From Aquicoccus porphyridii (GTDB taxonomy: Bacteria; Pseudomonadota; Alphaproteobacteria; Rhodobacterales; Rhodobacteraceae), in contig NZ_VINQ01000012.1 of NCBI RefSeq assembly GCF_008369105.1, positions 1 to 64,000 on the forward strand: 64,000 bases of DNA, in the 5' to 3' direction. Under the pieces are notes generated by a model. The model saw nothing but the letters and a program-made list of their open reading frames with translations, did not search any database and was not told the DNA's origin. The position numbers and the translations under genes were made by a program. Below, piece by piece: positions 31,931 to 42,032 of this stretch; position 1 is the stretch's first letter; the number at the start of each line of letters is the position of its first letter.

Positions 31931-33514
31931 TTACGCCGCGACCCACATCCGGAACGGCGCATAGGCGTTCATCAGCGGCTGGCCCGCAACGCCATCCACC
32001 CAACCTGCGACCCGGTCGGTTGTCGCATCGAGGAAGTCGTTGAACATCGGGCAGATCAACCCGCCCTCGTCGCGCACGATCATGCCCATGTCGGCATACA
32101 TCTGCTTGCGCTTGGCCGTGTCCAGCTCGGCCCGCGCCGCCATCAGCAACTGATCGAACGTCTCGTTGTTGAAACGCGTGTCGTTCCAGTCCGCGGTCGA
32201 CAGATAGGCGGTGGTGTACATCTGGTCCTGCGTCGGCCGCCCGCCCCAGTAGCTGGTGCAGAATGGCTGCGCATTCCAGACTTCCGACCAATAGCCGTCA
32301 TTGGGCTCACGCTTGATCTCAACCGTGATCCCCGCTCCGGCACAGCTTTGCTGGAACAGCGCCGCCGCATCCGGCGCACCGGGGAACGAATTGTCCGAGG
32401 TGCGCAGCAGGATCGACCCTTCATAGCCCGATTTCTTCATGTGGAACGCGGCCTTGTCGGGGTCGTACTCGCGCTGTTCCATCTCGGTATAAAGCGGGTA
32501 GGAGGCGTTGATCGGCGTGTCATTCCCGACCGAGCCATACCCATGCAGGATCTTGTCGACCATTTCCTGCCGGTTGATCCCGTATTTCAGCGCCATACGC
32601 ACGTCGTTGTTGGCAAAGGGCTCCGTGTCACAATGCATGATGAACACGTAATGGCCCGGGCCGGACGACGTCCGCACGGTGATGCCGGGCGCCCGGTTGA
32701 TCAGATCGGCGGTGCGCGGCGGCACCCGGTCGATCATGTCCACCTGCCCCGATTGCAGCGCCGCCACACGGGCGGTGTTGTCGTTGATCACCAGAACCTC
32801 GATCTCGGCGGCATGGCCCATATCGCCCCAGAAGTCAGGGTTCTTCTCGGCGATGATCCGCACGCCCATCTCGGCTTCCTTGATGATGTAAGGACCGGTG
32901 CCGATCGCCGCGTCGGGCGCGTCCTTGCCGCCATTGGGCTGAATGGCAAGGTGATAATCGGCCAGCATGTAAGGCAGGTCGGCATTCGCGCTGTTGAGTT
33001 CGACAACCACGCTGTCGCCATCGGCACTCACATTGGTGATGTCGCGCAACAGGCCCAGCGCGCCCGACTTCGCATCCTCGTCCGAATGACGCTCGATGGT
33101 GGCGACGACATCCTCGGCCGTGACCGACTTGCCGTTCGAGAAGGTGATGCCTTCGCGGATCTTGAAGGTCCAGGTCTTGGCATCCGCCGACGCCGAGAAG
33201 CTCTCGGCGACCTTGCCCGCGATGCTGCCATCATCGGCCAGCTCGGTCAGGCTCTCGCCCCAAAGCCGAATCGCCATCAGCGCCACCTGGTTGGTGGCCA
33301 GCGCCGGATCGAGGCTGTCAGTGGTCGACCCGCCCTGAAGGCCCAGCCGCATGATCCCGCCCTTTTGCGGCCCCGCCGCGTGAACCGCCTCGGCCAGCAT
33401 CGTGTTGGCTGCCGCCGCCGTTACGCCCACGGCCGCCGCGCGGCCCATGAAATCGCGACGCGAGATCCGGCCCATCGCCGCGCTCACCTTGAGATAGTCG
33501 AGATAATCTTTCAT
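31931..33514 (-). CDS. ABC transporter substrate-binding protein, family 5 (peptide type), Tat-exported
   Basis: This 527-aa SBP_bac_5 protein has a twin-arginine signal (RISRRDFMGRAAAVGVTAAAA, residues 16-36). The body has the KTWTFKIREGITFSNGKSVTAEDVVATI segment (~115-140) and DIANVAALQSGQVDMIDRVP-like spacing near 250. It delivers peptides or similar solutes to the downstream permeases. The promoter region contains a near-perfect 18-bp palindrome at 33569-33586. The CocE-type hydrolase gene upstream points to peptide or amide substrates. Confidence 0.9.
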   Translation of the reverse strand: MKDYLDYLKVSAAMGRISRRDFMGRAAAVGVTAAAANTMLAEAVHAAGPQKGGIMRLGLQGGSTTDSLDPALATNQVALMAIRLWGESLTELADDGSIAGKVAESFSASADAKTWTFKIREGITFSNGKSVTAEDVVATIERHSDEDAKSGALGLLRDITNVSADGDSVVVELNSANADLPYMLADYHLAIQPNGGKDAPDAAIGTGPYIIKEAEMGVRIIAEKNPDFWGDMGHAAEIEVLVINDNTARVAALQSGQVDMIDRVPPRTADLINRAPGITVRTSSGPGHYVFIMHCDTEPFANNDVRMALKYGINRQEMVDKILHGYGSVGNDTPINASYPLYTEMEQREYDPDKAAFHMKKSGYEGSILLRTSDNSFPGAPDAAALFQQSCAGAGITVEIKREPNDGYWSEVWNAQPFCTSYWGGRPTQDQMYTTAYLSTADWNDTRFNNETFDQLLMAARAELDTAKRKQMYADMGMIVRDEGGLICPMFNDFLDATTDRVAGWVDGVAGQPLMNAYAPFRMWVAA

Positions 33515-33568
33515 TTCGGTCTCCCTTGTTGTTCTTGCTTCACGGTGTCCCGTTCCCGGCCCCGCGTT

Positions 33569-33586
33569 ATTAACTCATGAGTCAAT
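33569..33586. promoter_or_regulatory. 18-bp palindrome ATTAACTCATGAGTCAAT upstream of the binding-protein gene
   Basis: Eight of nine base pairs are symmetric. It lies 54 bases upstream of the SBP start. AT-rich dyads of this length with a central TCATGA are typical of MarR-type operators; no MarR gene is nearby. Confidence 0.5.
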
Positions 33587-33646
33587 CAAACCGCATCCCC
33601 CCCGAGGCTTCAAGGAATTTCTGGAAAAACTTCGCCTCGTGCCCGA

Positions 33647-35623
33647 TCACATTCCGTCACGCGGGATGCTGTCCGTCATTTCCTTTTGATAGACCAATGT
33701 GTCATTTTCGTAAGCTTCCAGTCGCGCAGTAACATGAAATTCCTTTCGATCCGACCACATTTCGGCAAAAGTTTCGGTCCGCAGCATCATGTCGTCACGC
33801 CCGGTTTCCTCGGTCCAATGGGTGATGCCCCGCGCGCTCAGCGGGTCGTCGGGGTGAATCACCCAGCGTTCGCGGGATATCCCCCCCGAGATCAACCCGT
33901 GCCCGAGATCGCGCTGTTTTCCGAAATCATCCTCGATGATCACGGTCACAAGACCGCTCGACAAATCCTCTTCGACCCGGCGAATATTCTCCGGCGCGCG
34001 CAGCTCCTCCACTTGCCAGGGCGTTACATCCTCGTCCACCGGGGGAAAATCCCATTCCTCGGCGTCCGCCCGCGCCCGCACCGGAAGATCCAGCGCCCCG
34101 CCCGCGATCGTCACGCAGGCCGCCTCGGACGCGGGCCACAAAAGCGGCCAATAGGCCGTGCTCACTGCCACGGCGATCCTGTGCCCCTCGGGCACCCGAT
34201 AGGCGATATGGTCAAGCACGACCTCGACCTCCACCGCCTCCCCCGGCACCATCGGCTCGGGCGCCGCGTGACCGTTCCGATGCGTGAGGTTCAGCACACC
34301 ATAGGTGATCCGTGTCCGCACCCCGTCGGGATGAACATGATTGAGTCGCACCACGATCTGCCCCTGCGCCGTGTCCGCCGACAGGCGCAACCGCACCACC
34401 GGCGCACCGAGGATATCGCGGCTCTCGTCCAGCGGCGCAGAAACCCACACCGCCGATACCGCATCGTCACCACGTTGATCGCCCGACAGTTCCGGCCCAC
34501 GCCCGATGGCGTAATATTCGCTGCCCCCCATGCCGCAGGTCTGGGGCGAGGCCACGCTCACCGCCTCTTCCCCGTCACCACCCAGAATACCGCCCGCGCC
34601 CAGCGCGAACCGCTCCGGCACACCCTGCGTTGCCGCGTCGGCAATCCAGAGTCCGGGCCGTTCCGTGGCCACCCGGTGCGGCCTGTGCCCCTCGATCAGG
34701 TAGGCGCGATAGGCCGGGTCATCCTCGGCGCCGTTCTCCACGTCCTTCAACCACCGATCCCACCAGCGTTTGGCGACCTGCAGGAACCCGATCCGCGGCT
34801 CGGGGCGCGCGATATGTGGGTAAAGATGCACCCACGGCCCGTTGATGCCCTTGGCACCGGGCAGGTTCTCCACCATCGCGGGCACCGCGTTCTTGTACCC
34901 GTCGGCCCAGCCGCTGATCGCCAGAACCTTCGCCTTCAGCGCCGAATAATCCTCGCAAATGCTGCCATGCTTCCAGTAATCGTCCCGCCTCTGGTGCCTG
35001 AGCCACGTGCTCAACAGAAACGGCTCCGCCTCCAACCGTTTCAGCCAGGTTTCCCGCCAATCCGCGCGCAGCGCCGGGTCGGGCGGACGGCTCGAATAGG
35101 CCCACATGGTCGAGGACCAGGCCAGGTTCTCGTTCAAGAGGCACCCGCCCTTGTAATGGATGTCATCGTTGAAACGATCCACGGTCGAGCACAGCGAAAT
35201 CACCGCCTTCAAAGGTTCGGGCGCCAGTTGCGCCACCTGCACCCCGTTGAACCCGCCCCAGCTGATCCCCATCATGCCCACGCGGCCGTTGCACCAAGGC
35301 TGCGCCGCCAGCCATTCGATCACCGAAACCGCATCGGCCAGTTCCTGCGGGGTGTATTCATCCTCCATCAACCCGTCGCTGTCGCCATTGCCGCGCATGT
35401 CCACCCGCACGCAGGCATAGCCGCGCCTCGCCATCCATGGATGGGTGATCTCGTCACGCGCCGCCGTCCCGTCGCGCTTGCGATAGGGCAGATGCTCGAC
35501 AATCGCGGGCACCGGATCATCCGCGCAATCCACCGGACGCCACACCCGGCACGACAGCCGCACCCCATCGGGCATCACGATCCCAAGGTCCGGAATTTCC
35601 TCGATTTCTCGCAAGTCAGCCAT
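33647..35623 (-). CDS. CocE/NonD family alpha/beta hydrolase (X-Pro dipeptidyl-peptidase-like)
   Basis: This 658-aa protein has the CocE/NonD hydrolase domain in its first half: MPDGVRLSCRVWRP, YACVRVDMRGNGDSDG and nucleophile S121 in GISWGGFNG. The C-terminal PepX_C galactose-binding-like domain contains VVRLNHVHPDGVRTRITYGVLNLTHR and GHRIAVAVSTAYWPLLWP. The ATG at 35623 was chosen because the protein is in register there; 98 upstream codons look non-coding. It has no signal peptide. The peptide transporter just downstream suggests it hydrolyses an imported peptide, amide or ester. Confidence 0.85.
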   Translation of the reverse strand: MADLREIEEIPDLGIVMPDGVRLSCRVWRPVDCADDPVPAIVEHLPYRKRDGTAARDEITHPWMARRGYACVRVDMRGNGDSDGLMEDEYTPQELADAVSVIEWLAAQPWCNGRVGMMGISWGGFNGVQVAQLAPEPLKAVISLCSTVDRFNDDIHYKGGCLLNENLAWSSTMWAYSSRPPDPALRADWRETWLKRLEAEPFLLSTWLRHQRRDDYWKHGSICEDYSALKAKVLAISGWADGYKNAVPAMVENLPGAKGINGPWVHLYPHIARPEPRIGFLQVAKRWWDRWLKDVENGAEDDPAYRAYLIEGHRPHRVATERPGLWIADAATQGVPERFALGAGGILGGDGEEAVSVASPQTCGMGGSEYYAIGRGPELSGDQRGDDAVSAVWVSAPLDESRDILGAPVVRLRLSADTAQGQIVVRLNHVHPDGVRTRITYGVLNLTHRNGHAAPEPMVPGEAVEVEVVLDHIAYRVPEGHRIAVAVSTAYWPLLWPASEAACVTIAGGALDLPVRARADAEEWDFPPVDEDVTPWQVEELRAPENIRRVEEDLSSGLVTVIIEDDFGKQRDLGHGLISGGISRERWVIHPDDPLSARGITHWTEETGRDDMMLRTETFAEMWSDRKEFHVTARLEAYENDTLVYQKEMTDSIPRDGM

Positions 35624-35703
35624 GTCAGGCACCCTTTTTCCAATTTCGCGCAACCTCCCGGCAGGCGCGCCCAAAGTCAACAACGGGTCGGCAGGCAGAC
35701 CAC

Positions 35704-36327
35704 TCACACCCTTGGCGGACGGGCCTTGTAAACCGGGAGACGCCAGCCAAAGATGATCGAACCCGCCCGCAGTGCCAGCGTCACCGCACCACAGATCACG
35801 AGTGCCATCCCCTCGCCCAGACCCGCAGCCAATGCAACAACCGCACCGCCCGCGCCCGCAAGGGCCGCGCTGGCGTAAAGCTCTCCCTGTTTGAGAACCA
35901 GCGGCACCTCGTTGCACACCACGTCACGCATCAACCCGCCAAGGCAGCCCGTGACCATCCCCATGATGATGATCACCGGCCCCGATTGCTCCGTCGCCAC
36001 AGCAAGGCTCACCCCCGCCGGAACCGCCACGGCCAGCGCGAAAGCATCCAACCAGGTGAGCCAGCGATACCGGCTTTCCATCAAATGCGCGGTAAAGAAC
36101 ACCGCAACCGCCCCCAGAACCGCCACAGCGATATAAAGCGGCTCGGCAATCCAGAAGACCGGGTCACGGTCAAGCAACACATCGCGCAGCGTGCCCCCGC
36201 CCACCCCCGTCAGGCAGGCAACGAAAGCAAACCCCACGATATCGAGCTGCGCCCGACTCGCCGCCAACGCCCCGGTCAGTGCGAAAACCAGAACCGCCGC
36301 ATAATCGAGAAGCGCGGCCCAGCTCAT
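35704..36327 (-). CDS. TRIC-like (YicG/UPF0126) membrane protein
   Basis: This 207-aa protein is made of two repeats of three helices with the UPF0126 motifs [18 protein letters not shown] (residues ~41-58) and [16 protein letters not shown] (~127-142). Prokaryotic TRIC homologues form trimeric cation channels and some members transport glycine. The ATG at 36327 overlaps the rnhA stop (ATGA), so it is translated from the rnhA message. Confidence 0.88.
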   Translation of the reverse strand: MSWAALLDYAAVLVFALTGALAASRAQLDIVGFAFVACLTGVGGGTLRDVLLDRDPVFWIAEPLYIAVAVLGAVAVFFTAHLMESRYRWLTWLDAFALAVAVPAGVSLAVATEQSGPVIIIMGMVTGCLGGLMRDVVCNEVPLVLKQGELYASAALAGAGGAVVALAAGLGEGMALVICGAVTLALRAGSIIFGWRLPVYKARPPRV

Positions 36328-36788
36328 GCCCGGGCCGCTTTCTTGAAAGGTGCCATGCCCTCGCGCGCCAACTCGTCGGCGCGTTCGTTCTCGAGGTGGC
36401 CCGCATGGCCCTTGACCCATTGCCACGTCACGTCATGCCGCGCCTGCGCCGCGTCGAGCCGCTGCCACAACTCGGCATTCTTGACCGGCTTCTTGGCCGA
36501 CGTTTTCCAGCCGTTCCGCTTCCAGCCGTGAATCCACCCGGTCACACCGTTCTTCACATAGGCCGAATCGGTCACGATCGTGATCTTCGACGCCCGCTCC
36601 AGCACCTCAAGCGCGTGGATCGCCGCCAAAAGCTCCATCCGGTTGTTGGTGGTCTCGGCCTCGCCCCCCGACAGGGTGCGTTCCTTCAACACCGTCTCGC
36701 CCTCGACCGCCTGCAACAGGACACCCCAGCCCCCGGGCCCCGGGTTGCCGCTGCACGCCCCGTCGGTATAGGCGAAAAGTTCAGGCAT
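36324..36788 (-). CDS. rnhA: Ribonuclease HI
   Basis: This 154-aa protein has all four catalytic carboxylates: D9 in [16 protein letters not shown]52 in [11 protein letters not shown]74 in VTDSAYV and D138 in ERADELA. It degrades RNA in RNA-DNA hybrids. It overlaps the upstream GST gene by 8 bases and the downstream TRIC gene by 4 bases. The handle region [20 protein letters not shown] is present. Confidence 0.96.
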   Translation of the reverse strand: MPELFAYTDGACSGNPGPGGWGVLLQAVEGETVLKERTLSGGEAETTNNRMELLAAIHALEVLERASKITIVTDSAYVKNGVTGWIHGWKRNGWKTSAKKPVKNAELWQRLDAAQARHDVTWQWVKGHAGHLENERADELAREGMAPFKKAARA

Positions 36789-37401
36789 CGGGCATCAACT
36801 CCACGTATCCGGGCAGGTCCGCAATCCGGGCGATCCACGCCCTCAGGCGGGGGCACGCCCCGAGATCGAACCCGCCCCGGCTCTCGGCGCTGTGGGTATA
36901 GCCATAAAGCGCGATATCGGCCAAGTCGGCCCGCGCGCCGCCAAAGAACGGTGCCTCGCCCAAACCCTGCTCCATCAGGCTCAGGATATCCTGCCCGGCC
37001 TCGTAGAGTTCCGCCATGCGTTCCGGCGTGGCCGCCTCGGCCCGATCCGGATAACATCTGAGCGCGGCACGCACCGCGATCACCGGCTCATGCCGGTTCT
37101 GCTCGAAGAACATCCAGCTCAGCATTCGCGCCCGCGCCAGGGGATCAGGCGGAATCCAGCCCGTTCCCTCCCCCAGGTACCACAGGATCGCGTTCGACTC
37201 GGTCAGGATCTCGCCGGTGTCCAGATGCAACGCCGGGGCCTTGCCCATCGGCAACTGCCCCGCCGCCTTTGCCGCCTCGATCCCGGGTGATCGCGCCTCA
37301 ACCGGCACATGGCTGTAATCCCGCCCCAGCAACGCCAGCAACAGGCGCACCTTGTAGCTGTTGCCCGACGAGGGCATCGAGTAGAGAACCATCCCGCTCA
37401 T
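36781..37401 (-). CDS. Glutathione S-transferase family protein
   Basis: This 206-aa protein has the thioredoxin-fold N-terminal domain ([47 protein letters not shown]) and an all-helical C-terminal domain. S11/S12 could serve as the active-site residue. The start overlaps the downstream end of the methyltransferase gene by 4 bases. The substrate is not predictable. Confidence 0.88.
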   Translation of the reverse strand: MSGMVLYSMPSSGNSYKVRLLLALLGRDYSHVPVEARSPGIEAAKAAGQLPMGKAPALHLDTGEILTESNAILWYLGEGTGWIPPDPLARARMLSWMFFEQNRHEPVIAVRAALRCYPDRAEAATPERMAELYEAGQDILSLMEQGLGEAPFFGGARADLADIALYGYTHSAESRGGFDLGACPRLRAWIARIADLPGYVELMPDA

Positions 37402-38003
37402 TCCGGCACCGGCTTCGCTCGGGCCAGCACCACGATATGATCCGACAGGCTCCCGTCGAGGCCCTTGCCGCGCCCGAACCGCCGCGCGATCACCTCGAAC
37501 CCGGCATCGCGCATGAGGCCCAGCAACTCATCCTCGCCGTAATACGCATAGAACCGCCCGATCCCGTCCGGCCCCTCGCCCTCACCGAGCTTCAGACCCA
37601 CATGCAGCGCCATCCCCGGCTTGCCCGCCCGCCGGATACGCAACAGCATCCCCGGCATCTCGGCCTTGGGCAGGTGCAGCAGGCTGAAATTGGCCCATAT
37701 GCCGTCATACACACCCTCGGCCACCAATTCGTCGAACCGCGCCTGCCACGCGGTCACGCCGGGTTTGCACGCCGCGCGTGCCACCATCTCGGCAGAGGCA
37801 TCGGTGGCATCCGCCTCGAACCCCCATTCGGCCAGCCTCGCGGCATAAAACCCCGGCCCAGAGCCCAGATCGAGCACCCGCCCACCCGCGGCCACGCGCG
37901 CGGCAAACGCTTCGAGATCGGCCAGCTCATAGAGCTTTTCGTTGACCTTTTCGTAATCCCCGGCCCGCGCATCATAAACCGCGATCGTGCGTCCATCGCT
38001 CAT
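37398..38003 (-). CDS. SAM-dependent methyltransferase (class I)
   Basis: This 201-aa protein has the SAM-binding motif I VLDLGSGPGFYAARLAEWG (residues 43-61), motif II ATDASAEM and motif IV YDGIWANFSLLHLP. The ATG at 38003 overlaps the stop of the DUF3429 gene (ATGA). The family includes small-molecule methyltransferases; the acceptor is unknown. Confidence 0.85.
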   Translation of the reverse strand: MSDGRTIAVYDARAGDYEKVNEKLYELADLEAFAARVAAGGRVLDLGSGPGFYAARLAEWGFEADATDASAEMVARAACKPGVTAWQARFDELVAEGVYDGIWANFSLLHLPKAEMPGMLLRIRRAGKPGMALHVGLKLGEGEGPDGIGRFYAYYGEDELLGLMRDAGFEVIARRFGRGKGLDGSLSDHIVVLARAKPVPE

Positions 38004-38461
38004 GCCATCACTCCCACTCCGAGGCAGACAATCACGACCACCGTCAGCGGCACCCGCAGCCGCATCCACCAATCCGGCGCGATTCCCGCGCGCCAGTAAA
38101 GCCAATCCAGCGCCAGAAGCCCCGCAAACCCCGCCATCAGCGCCAGCCCCGCACCATAAGGCCCGCCCCCGGTCATGAAAAACGCCCAAAGCGCCGGCAA
38201 CACCGAGAGCCCGTAGGCCCAGGTCGCCTGATCCGGCTGCGCCCGTGTGGCAAACCCCCATAGCACACCCGACATGAACGACAGGATCACCATGCCAAAG
38301 AAAAGCTGAACATAAGGTCCGATCATCCGCGATCCGACCACGGGACGCACAGCATCGCCCAACTCGGGAAAAATCGTCGTGCCCGCACCCCAGATGAACG
38401 GCAAGAGCCCCGCCAGCCCGAGCCAAAGCGCCGCGCCGGGAATATCGCGCGCACCGCTCAT
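38000..38461 (-). CDS. DUF3429 membrane protein
   Basis: This 153-aa protein has five predicted membrane segments and the DUF3429 signature PYVQLFFGMVILSFMSGVLWGFATR (residues ~50-74). Start codon 38461 overlaps the LysE stop (ATGA). The function is unknown. Its place in a string of 4-base-overlapping genes suggests cotranscription with the LysE and methyltransferase genes. Confidence 0.8.
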   Translation of the reverse strand: MSGARDIPGAALWLGLAGLLPFIWGAGTTIFPELGDAVRPVVGSRMIGPYVQLFFGMVILSFMSGVLWGFATRAQPDQATWAYGLSVLPALWAFFMTGGGPYGAGLALMAGFAGLLALDWLYWRAGIAPDWWMRLRVPLTVVVIVCLGVGVMA

Positions 38462-39069
38462 GCCCGTTCCAGCGCCAGGCGGCCGGCCAACAGGGCAAAG
38501 ACCGCGGCAAAGCCGCGATTGACCCACGCCATCAGCCGCGCATTGCCAAGGATCAGCACCCGCGCCTGCGCCGCAAACAGCCCGTAAAGAACGAAAATGC
38601 CAAAGGTCATCGCCATGAACACCGACCCCATCAAGACAAGCTCCCGCGTGGCCGTCGCCGGATCACCCGACAGGAAGGGCGGCAAAAGCGCGAGGAAGAA
38701 GATCGACAGTTTCGGGTTCAGCGTGTTGATCAGCACCGCGCGCCACGCCACGCGCCAGCCCGGCTGCGCCCTGCGTTCGGCCTGCACATTGAGCGCGCCC
38801 CCCGATTTCAGCGCCTGCCACGCCAACCACAGAAGATAGGCGACACCGGCGAATTTCACCACCTGGAACAACAGCGCCGAGGAATGCAGCACCGCCGCCA
38901 GCCCCGCCACCGCCGCGACCAGCGCGGGCACGATCCCGATCGTGCAGCCCAGCGCCGACCACAAGGCCGCGCGCCTGCCCTGCCCCAGCCCGCAGGCCAG
39001 CGTATAGATCACCCCCGTCCCCGGCACGAGACAGACCACGAGGGCGGTCATCAGAAATTGAATGGACAT
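38458..39069 (-). CDS. LysE-family exporter
   Basis: This 203-aa protein has six membrane segments and the LysE/RhtB N-terminal motif VVCLVPGTGVIYTLACGLGQGRRAALWSALGCTIG. The NTLNPKLSIFFLALLPPFL segment is at ~110-128. The ATG at 39069 follows GGAGGTGCTCCCG. It is probably an amino-acid or metabolite exporter; the substrate is unknown. A second LysE-type gene is at 49697. Confidence 0.88.
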   Translation of the reverse strand: MSIQFLMTALVVCLVPGTGVIYTLACGLGQGRRAALWSALGCTIGIVPALVAAVAGLAAVLHSSALLFQVVKFAGVAYLLWLAWQALKSGGALNVQAERRAQPGWRVAWRAVLINTLNPKLSIFFLALLPPFLSGDPATATRELVLMGSVFMAMTFGIFVLYGLFAAQARVLILGNARLMAWVNRGFAAVFALLAGRLALERA

Positions 39070-39103
39070 CGGGAGCACCTCCTGAACCGGGCCACGTCCT
39101 AGC

Positions 39104-39751
39104 CTAGCCGCGTGGCGATTCCGGCGAAAGGGGCACATCGGTCTCCACCACGCTCGGCCTCGTCCGTACCATCGCCCACCACGCGGCAAGCCGCGGAAAA
39201 TCGCCCAGCATCGCCGCCCCCTGCGGCGCGCTGGCAAAGGCCGCGATCATCGGCGCCAGATGACAATCGGCCCGGGTGAACCCGCCATTCAGAACCAGGC
39301 CTTCCGCCGCCAGCGCATCAAGCGCGCCCAGAACCCCCGGCGCGGCCTCAAGCCCCTCGGCAATGATCTCGGGCGCGACGGGTTCGCCCAAAACCGGGCG
39401 ATAGACGGCATGGGAATAAACCTGCCTCACCAGTGGCCAATAGCCATAGGCATCAACGATCCCGATCACCTGCGCAACCCGCGCCGCCGCTTTCGAATCG
39501 CGCGGCATCAATGCCGGTCCGTCAAACGCCCGGTCGATATAGTCGGTGATCGCAGCGGTCTCGTAGATCGTGAAATCGCCATGACGCAGAACCGGCACCC
39601 GCCCGAACGGATGCGACCCCCGCGCGCCCGGCGCAAAGGGATCGTGTTCCTCGTAATCGTGATCCACCCGCTTTTCGGCCAGCGCGATCCGTGCCACGCG
39701 GGTATAAACGCTGTGGCGAAACCCGGTCAGGGCAACCGCCGCGCCGCTCAT
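39104..39751 (-). CDS. Glutathione S-transferase family protein
   Basis: This 215-aa protein has the GST N-terminal fold ([51 protein letters not shown]), then a helical domain with [18 protein letters not shown]14 precedes the Thr/Arg of the N-terminal helix and may bind glutathione. The start overlaps the ispH stop by 4 bases. Confidence 0.85.
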   Translation of the reverse strand: MSGAAVALTGFRHSVYTRVARIALAEKRVDHDYEEHDPFAPGARGSHPFGRVPVLRHGDFTIYETAAITDYIDRAFDGPALMPRDSKAAARVAQVIGIVDAYGYWPLVRQVYSHAVYRPVLGEPVAPEIIAEGLEAAPGVLGALDALAAEGLVLNGGFTRADCHLAPMIAAFASAPQGAAMLGDFPRLAAWWAMVRTRPSVVETDVPLSPESPRG

Positions 39752-40698
39752 GCCGGTTGCCGCAGCACGCGCGGCACCTTGAACTCGACATTCTCCTGCG
39801 CCGTTTCGACCTCTTCGATGGTCACGTCATACCGCGCGCACAGCGCGTCGATCACTTCCTTGACCAGAAGCTCGGGCGCCGAGGCCCCCGCCGTCACGCC
39901 GATGTTTTCAACCCCTTCAAGCGCGCGCCAATCAATATCGCCCGCTCGCTGCACCAGCTGCGAATAGCCACAGCCCGCCCGCCGGGCGACCTCGACCAGA
40001 CGGCGCGAGTTCGACGAATTGGGCGCCCCCACGACCAGCATCGCCTGCGCCTTCCCGGCGATCGCCTTGACGGCCTCCTGCCGGTTGGTGGTGGCATAGC
40101 AGATATCTTCCTTGTGCGGCCCCCGAATCGCCGGGAACCGCGCCCTGAGCGCCGCCACGATGTCGATCGTGTCATCCACCGAAAGCGTCGTCTGTGTGAC
40201 AAAGGCCAGCTTCTCGGGATCGCGCACCGTGACTCGCGCGACATCCTCGACCGTCTCGACCAACAGAACCTCGCCCGCGGGCAACTGGCCCATCGTGCCG
40301 ATGGTCTCGGGATGCCCGGCATGGCCGATCATGATGATCTGAAGCCCCGTCTCGGAATGGCGCTCGGCCTCGATATGCACCTTGCTGACCAGCGGGCAGG
40401 TGGCATCGACGAACACCATCTCGCGCCGCTCGGCCTCTGCCGGCACCGCCTTGGGCACGCCATGGGCGGAAAAGATCACCGGCCGGTCATCGGGGCAATC
40501 GCTCAATTCCTCGACGAAAACCGCGCCCTTGGCGCGCAGATCGTCGACCACGTATTTGTTGTGCACGATCTCGTGGCGCACATAGACCGGCGCGCCCCAT
40601 TTCGAAATCGCCATCTCGACGATCTTGATCGCCCGGTCCACACCCGCGCAGAACCCGCGCGGCGCCGCAAGAAAAAGGGTCAGGGGTGGTTTGGTCAT
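39748..40698 (-). CDS. ispH: 4-hydroxy-3-methylbut-2-enyl diphosphate reductase
   Basis: This 316-aa protein has the three [4Fe-4S] ligands C17 ([12 protein letters not shown]), C101 ([12 protein letters not shown]) and C200 ([11 protein letters not shown]). The substrate histidines H43 (RHEIVHN) and H79 (FSAHGVP) are also present. It makes IPP and DMAPP in the last step of the non-mevalonate isoprenoid pathway. The protein is full length and is read from the ATG at 40698 after AGGAGACGTT. Confidence 0.97.
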   Translation of the reverse strand: MTKPPLTLFLAAPRGFCAGVDRAIKIVEMAISKWGAPVYVRHEIVHNKYVVDDLRAKGAVFVEELSDCPDDRPVIFSAHGVPKAVPAEAERREMVFVDATCPLVSKVHIEAERHSETGLQIIMIGHAGHPETIGTMGQLPAGEVLLVETVEDVARVTVRDPEKLAFVTQTTLSVDDTIDIVAALRARFPAIRGPHKEDICYATTNRQEAVKAIAGKAQAMLVVGAPNSSNSRRLVEVARRAGCGYSQLVQRAGDIDWRALEGVENIGVTAGASAPELLVKEVIDALCARYDVTIEEVETAQENVEFKVPRVLRQPA

Positions 40699-40850
40699 AA
40701 CGTCTCCTGTCGCAGGCCAAGAGCTATGCGTTTTGACCGCCTGCGTCCAGACGCAAGCGCCCGAAATTCAGCCGGGGTCACGCCACCTTGACTTGACCTT
40801 CCCGCACAGGAAGCCCCGAAATCACGGCGACAAACCTGACCGGAGCCACC

Positions 40851-41321
40851 ATGACCCGAAAAACGCCCATGCCGTGCGGCCTCACCGTCCTTTGCCTGTC
40901 GGTCCTTTGCCTGTCGCTGACCGCCGTGCCGCCGGTTTCCGCGCAGGGGCTGTTTCCCTATACCGACGCGCGCGAAGTGTTGCGCGGCAAGGCGCTTTAC
41001 GACGACTATTGCGCCGCCTGCCACGGGGCCGATCTCGAAGGCGAGGCGAACTGGCGCCAGCCCGACGAGGACGGCTACCTCCCCGCCCCGCCGCATGATG
41101 AGACCGGCCACACCTGGCATCACCCGGACGAACAGCTCTTGATGATCACCAAATACGGCACCGCCGCCCTTGTGGGCGGCGATTACAAGACCCGGATGGA
41201 GGGATTCGGCGATCAACTCGACGATGACGAGATCCTTGCCATTCTGGCCTATATCAAATCGACATGGCCAGAACAGATCATCGCCCGCCACGATCAGATG
41301 AACGCGGCGCAGGGTCAATAA
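40851..41321 (+). CDS. Periplasmic c-type cytochrome
   Basis: This 156-aa protein has a signal peptide (MTRKTPMPCGLTVLCLSVLCLSLTAVPPVSAQ) and a class I haem c site CAACH (C54, C57, H58). A downstream MEGF, about 70 residues later, could supply the axial Met. The start follows CCGGAGCCACC. It is monocistronic. The redox partner is unknown; the short size suits a mono-haem electron carrier. Confidence 0.88.
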   Translation: MTRKTPMPCGLTVLCLSVLCLSLTAVPPVSAQGLFPYTDAREVLRGKALYDDYCAACHGADLEGEANWRQPDEDGYLPAPPHDETGHTWHHPDEQLLMITKYGTAALVGGDYKTRMEGFGDQLDDDEILAILAYIKSTWPEQIIARHDQMNAAQGQ

Positions 41322-41336
41322 GCCGAAGTCACCGGC

Positions 41337-41909
41337 CTATTCGCTGGTGACATCCTCGTGCTCGCGCTCCTGCGGCACCGGACGCGGCGGGCGACCGATC
41401 ACGTCTTTCAGCTCATCCAGCTCGATGAAATTGTCGGCCTGTCGGCGCAGCTCGTCCGCGATCATCGGCGGCTGGCTGCGGATAGTCGAAACCACCGACA
41501 CCCGCACACCCTGCCGCTGAAGGCTCTCGACCAGCGGGCGGAAATCGCCATCGCCGGAAAACAGCACGACATGGTCGACCCGCGGGGCAAGCTCCATGGC
41601 ATCGACGGTCAGTTCGATATCCATGTTGCCTTTCACCTTCCGCCGTCCCTGGCTGTCGGTGTATTCCTTTGCCGGTTTCGTGACCATCGAGTAACCGTTG
41701 TAATGCAGCCAGTCGACCAACGGTCGGATCGGGGAATAGTCATCGTTTTCCAGCAGCGCGGTATAATAGAACGCGCGCAAGAGCTTTCCGCGACGCATGA
41801 ATTCATGCCGCAAAAGCTTGTAGTCGATGTCAAACCCCAGCGCACGCGCGGCGGCATAAAGATTCGATCCGTCGATGAACAGCGCCAGCCGTTCGTCTTT
41901 GTAGAACAT
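41337..41909 (-). CDS. NYN-domain (LabA/DUF88) putative ribonuclease
   Basis: This 190-aa protein has the PIN-like NYN fold with acidic residues in FIDGSNLYAA (D14) and LFSGDGDFRPLV (~115-126), plus KGNMDIELTVDAM between. The ATG at 41909 was chosen; a TTG one codon upstream is possible. NYN proteins are thought to be metal-dependent RNases. It is convergent with the cytochrome gene, with a 15-base gap. Confidence 0.85.
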   Translation of the reverse strand: MFYKDERLALFIDGSNLYAAARALGFDIDYKLLRHEFMRRGKLLRAFYYTALLENDDYSPIRPLVDWLHYNGYSMVTKPAKEYTDSQGRRKVKGNMDIELTVDAMELAPRVDHVVLFSGDGDFRPLVESLQRQGVRVSVVSTIRSQPPMIADELRRQADNFIELDELKDVIGRPPRPVPQEREHEDVTSE

Positions 41910-42032
41910 CAAATTTCCTTCCGATTGCGTCCCGCCAGTAAATCCGTGAGTGTGTGGGTAGCGGGGCGACCCAAGTGAAATATGTTTATCCTATACACCT
42001 TGCAAGCGGCTTCTCACGGGGAACAGTATACG

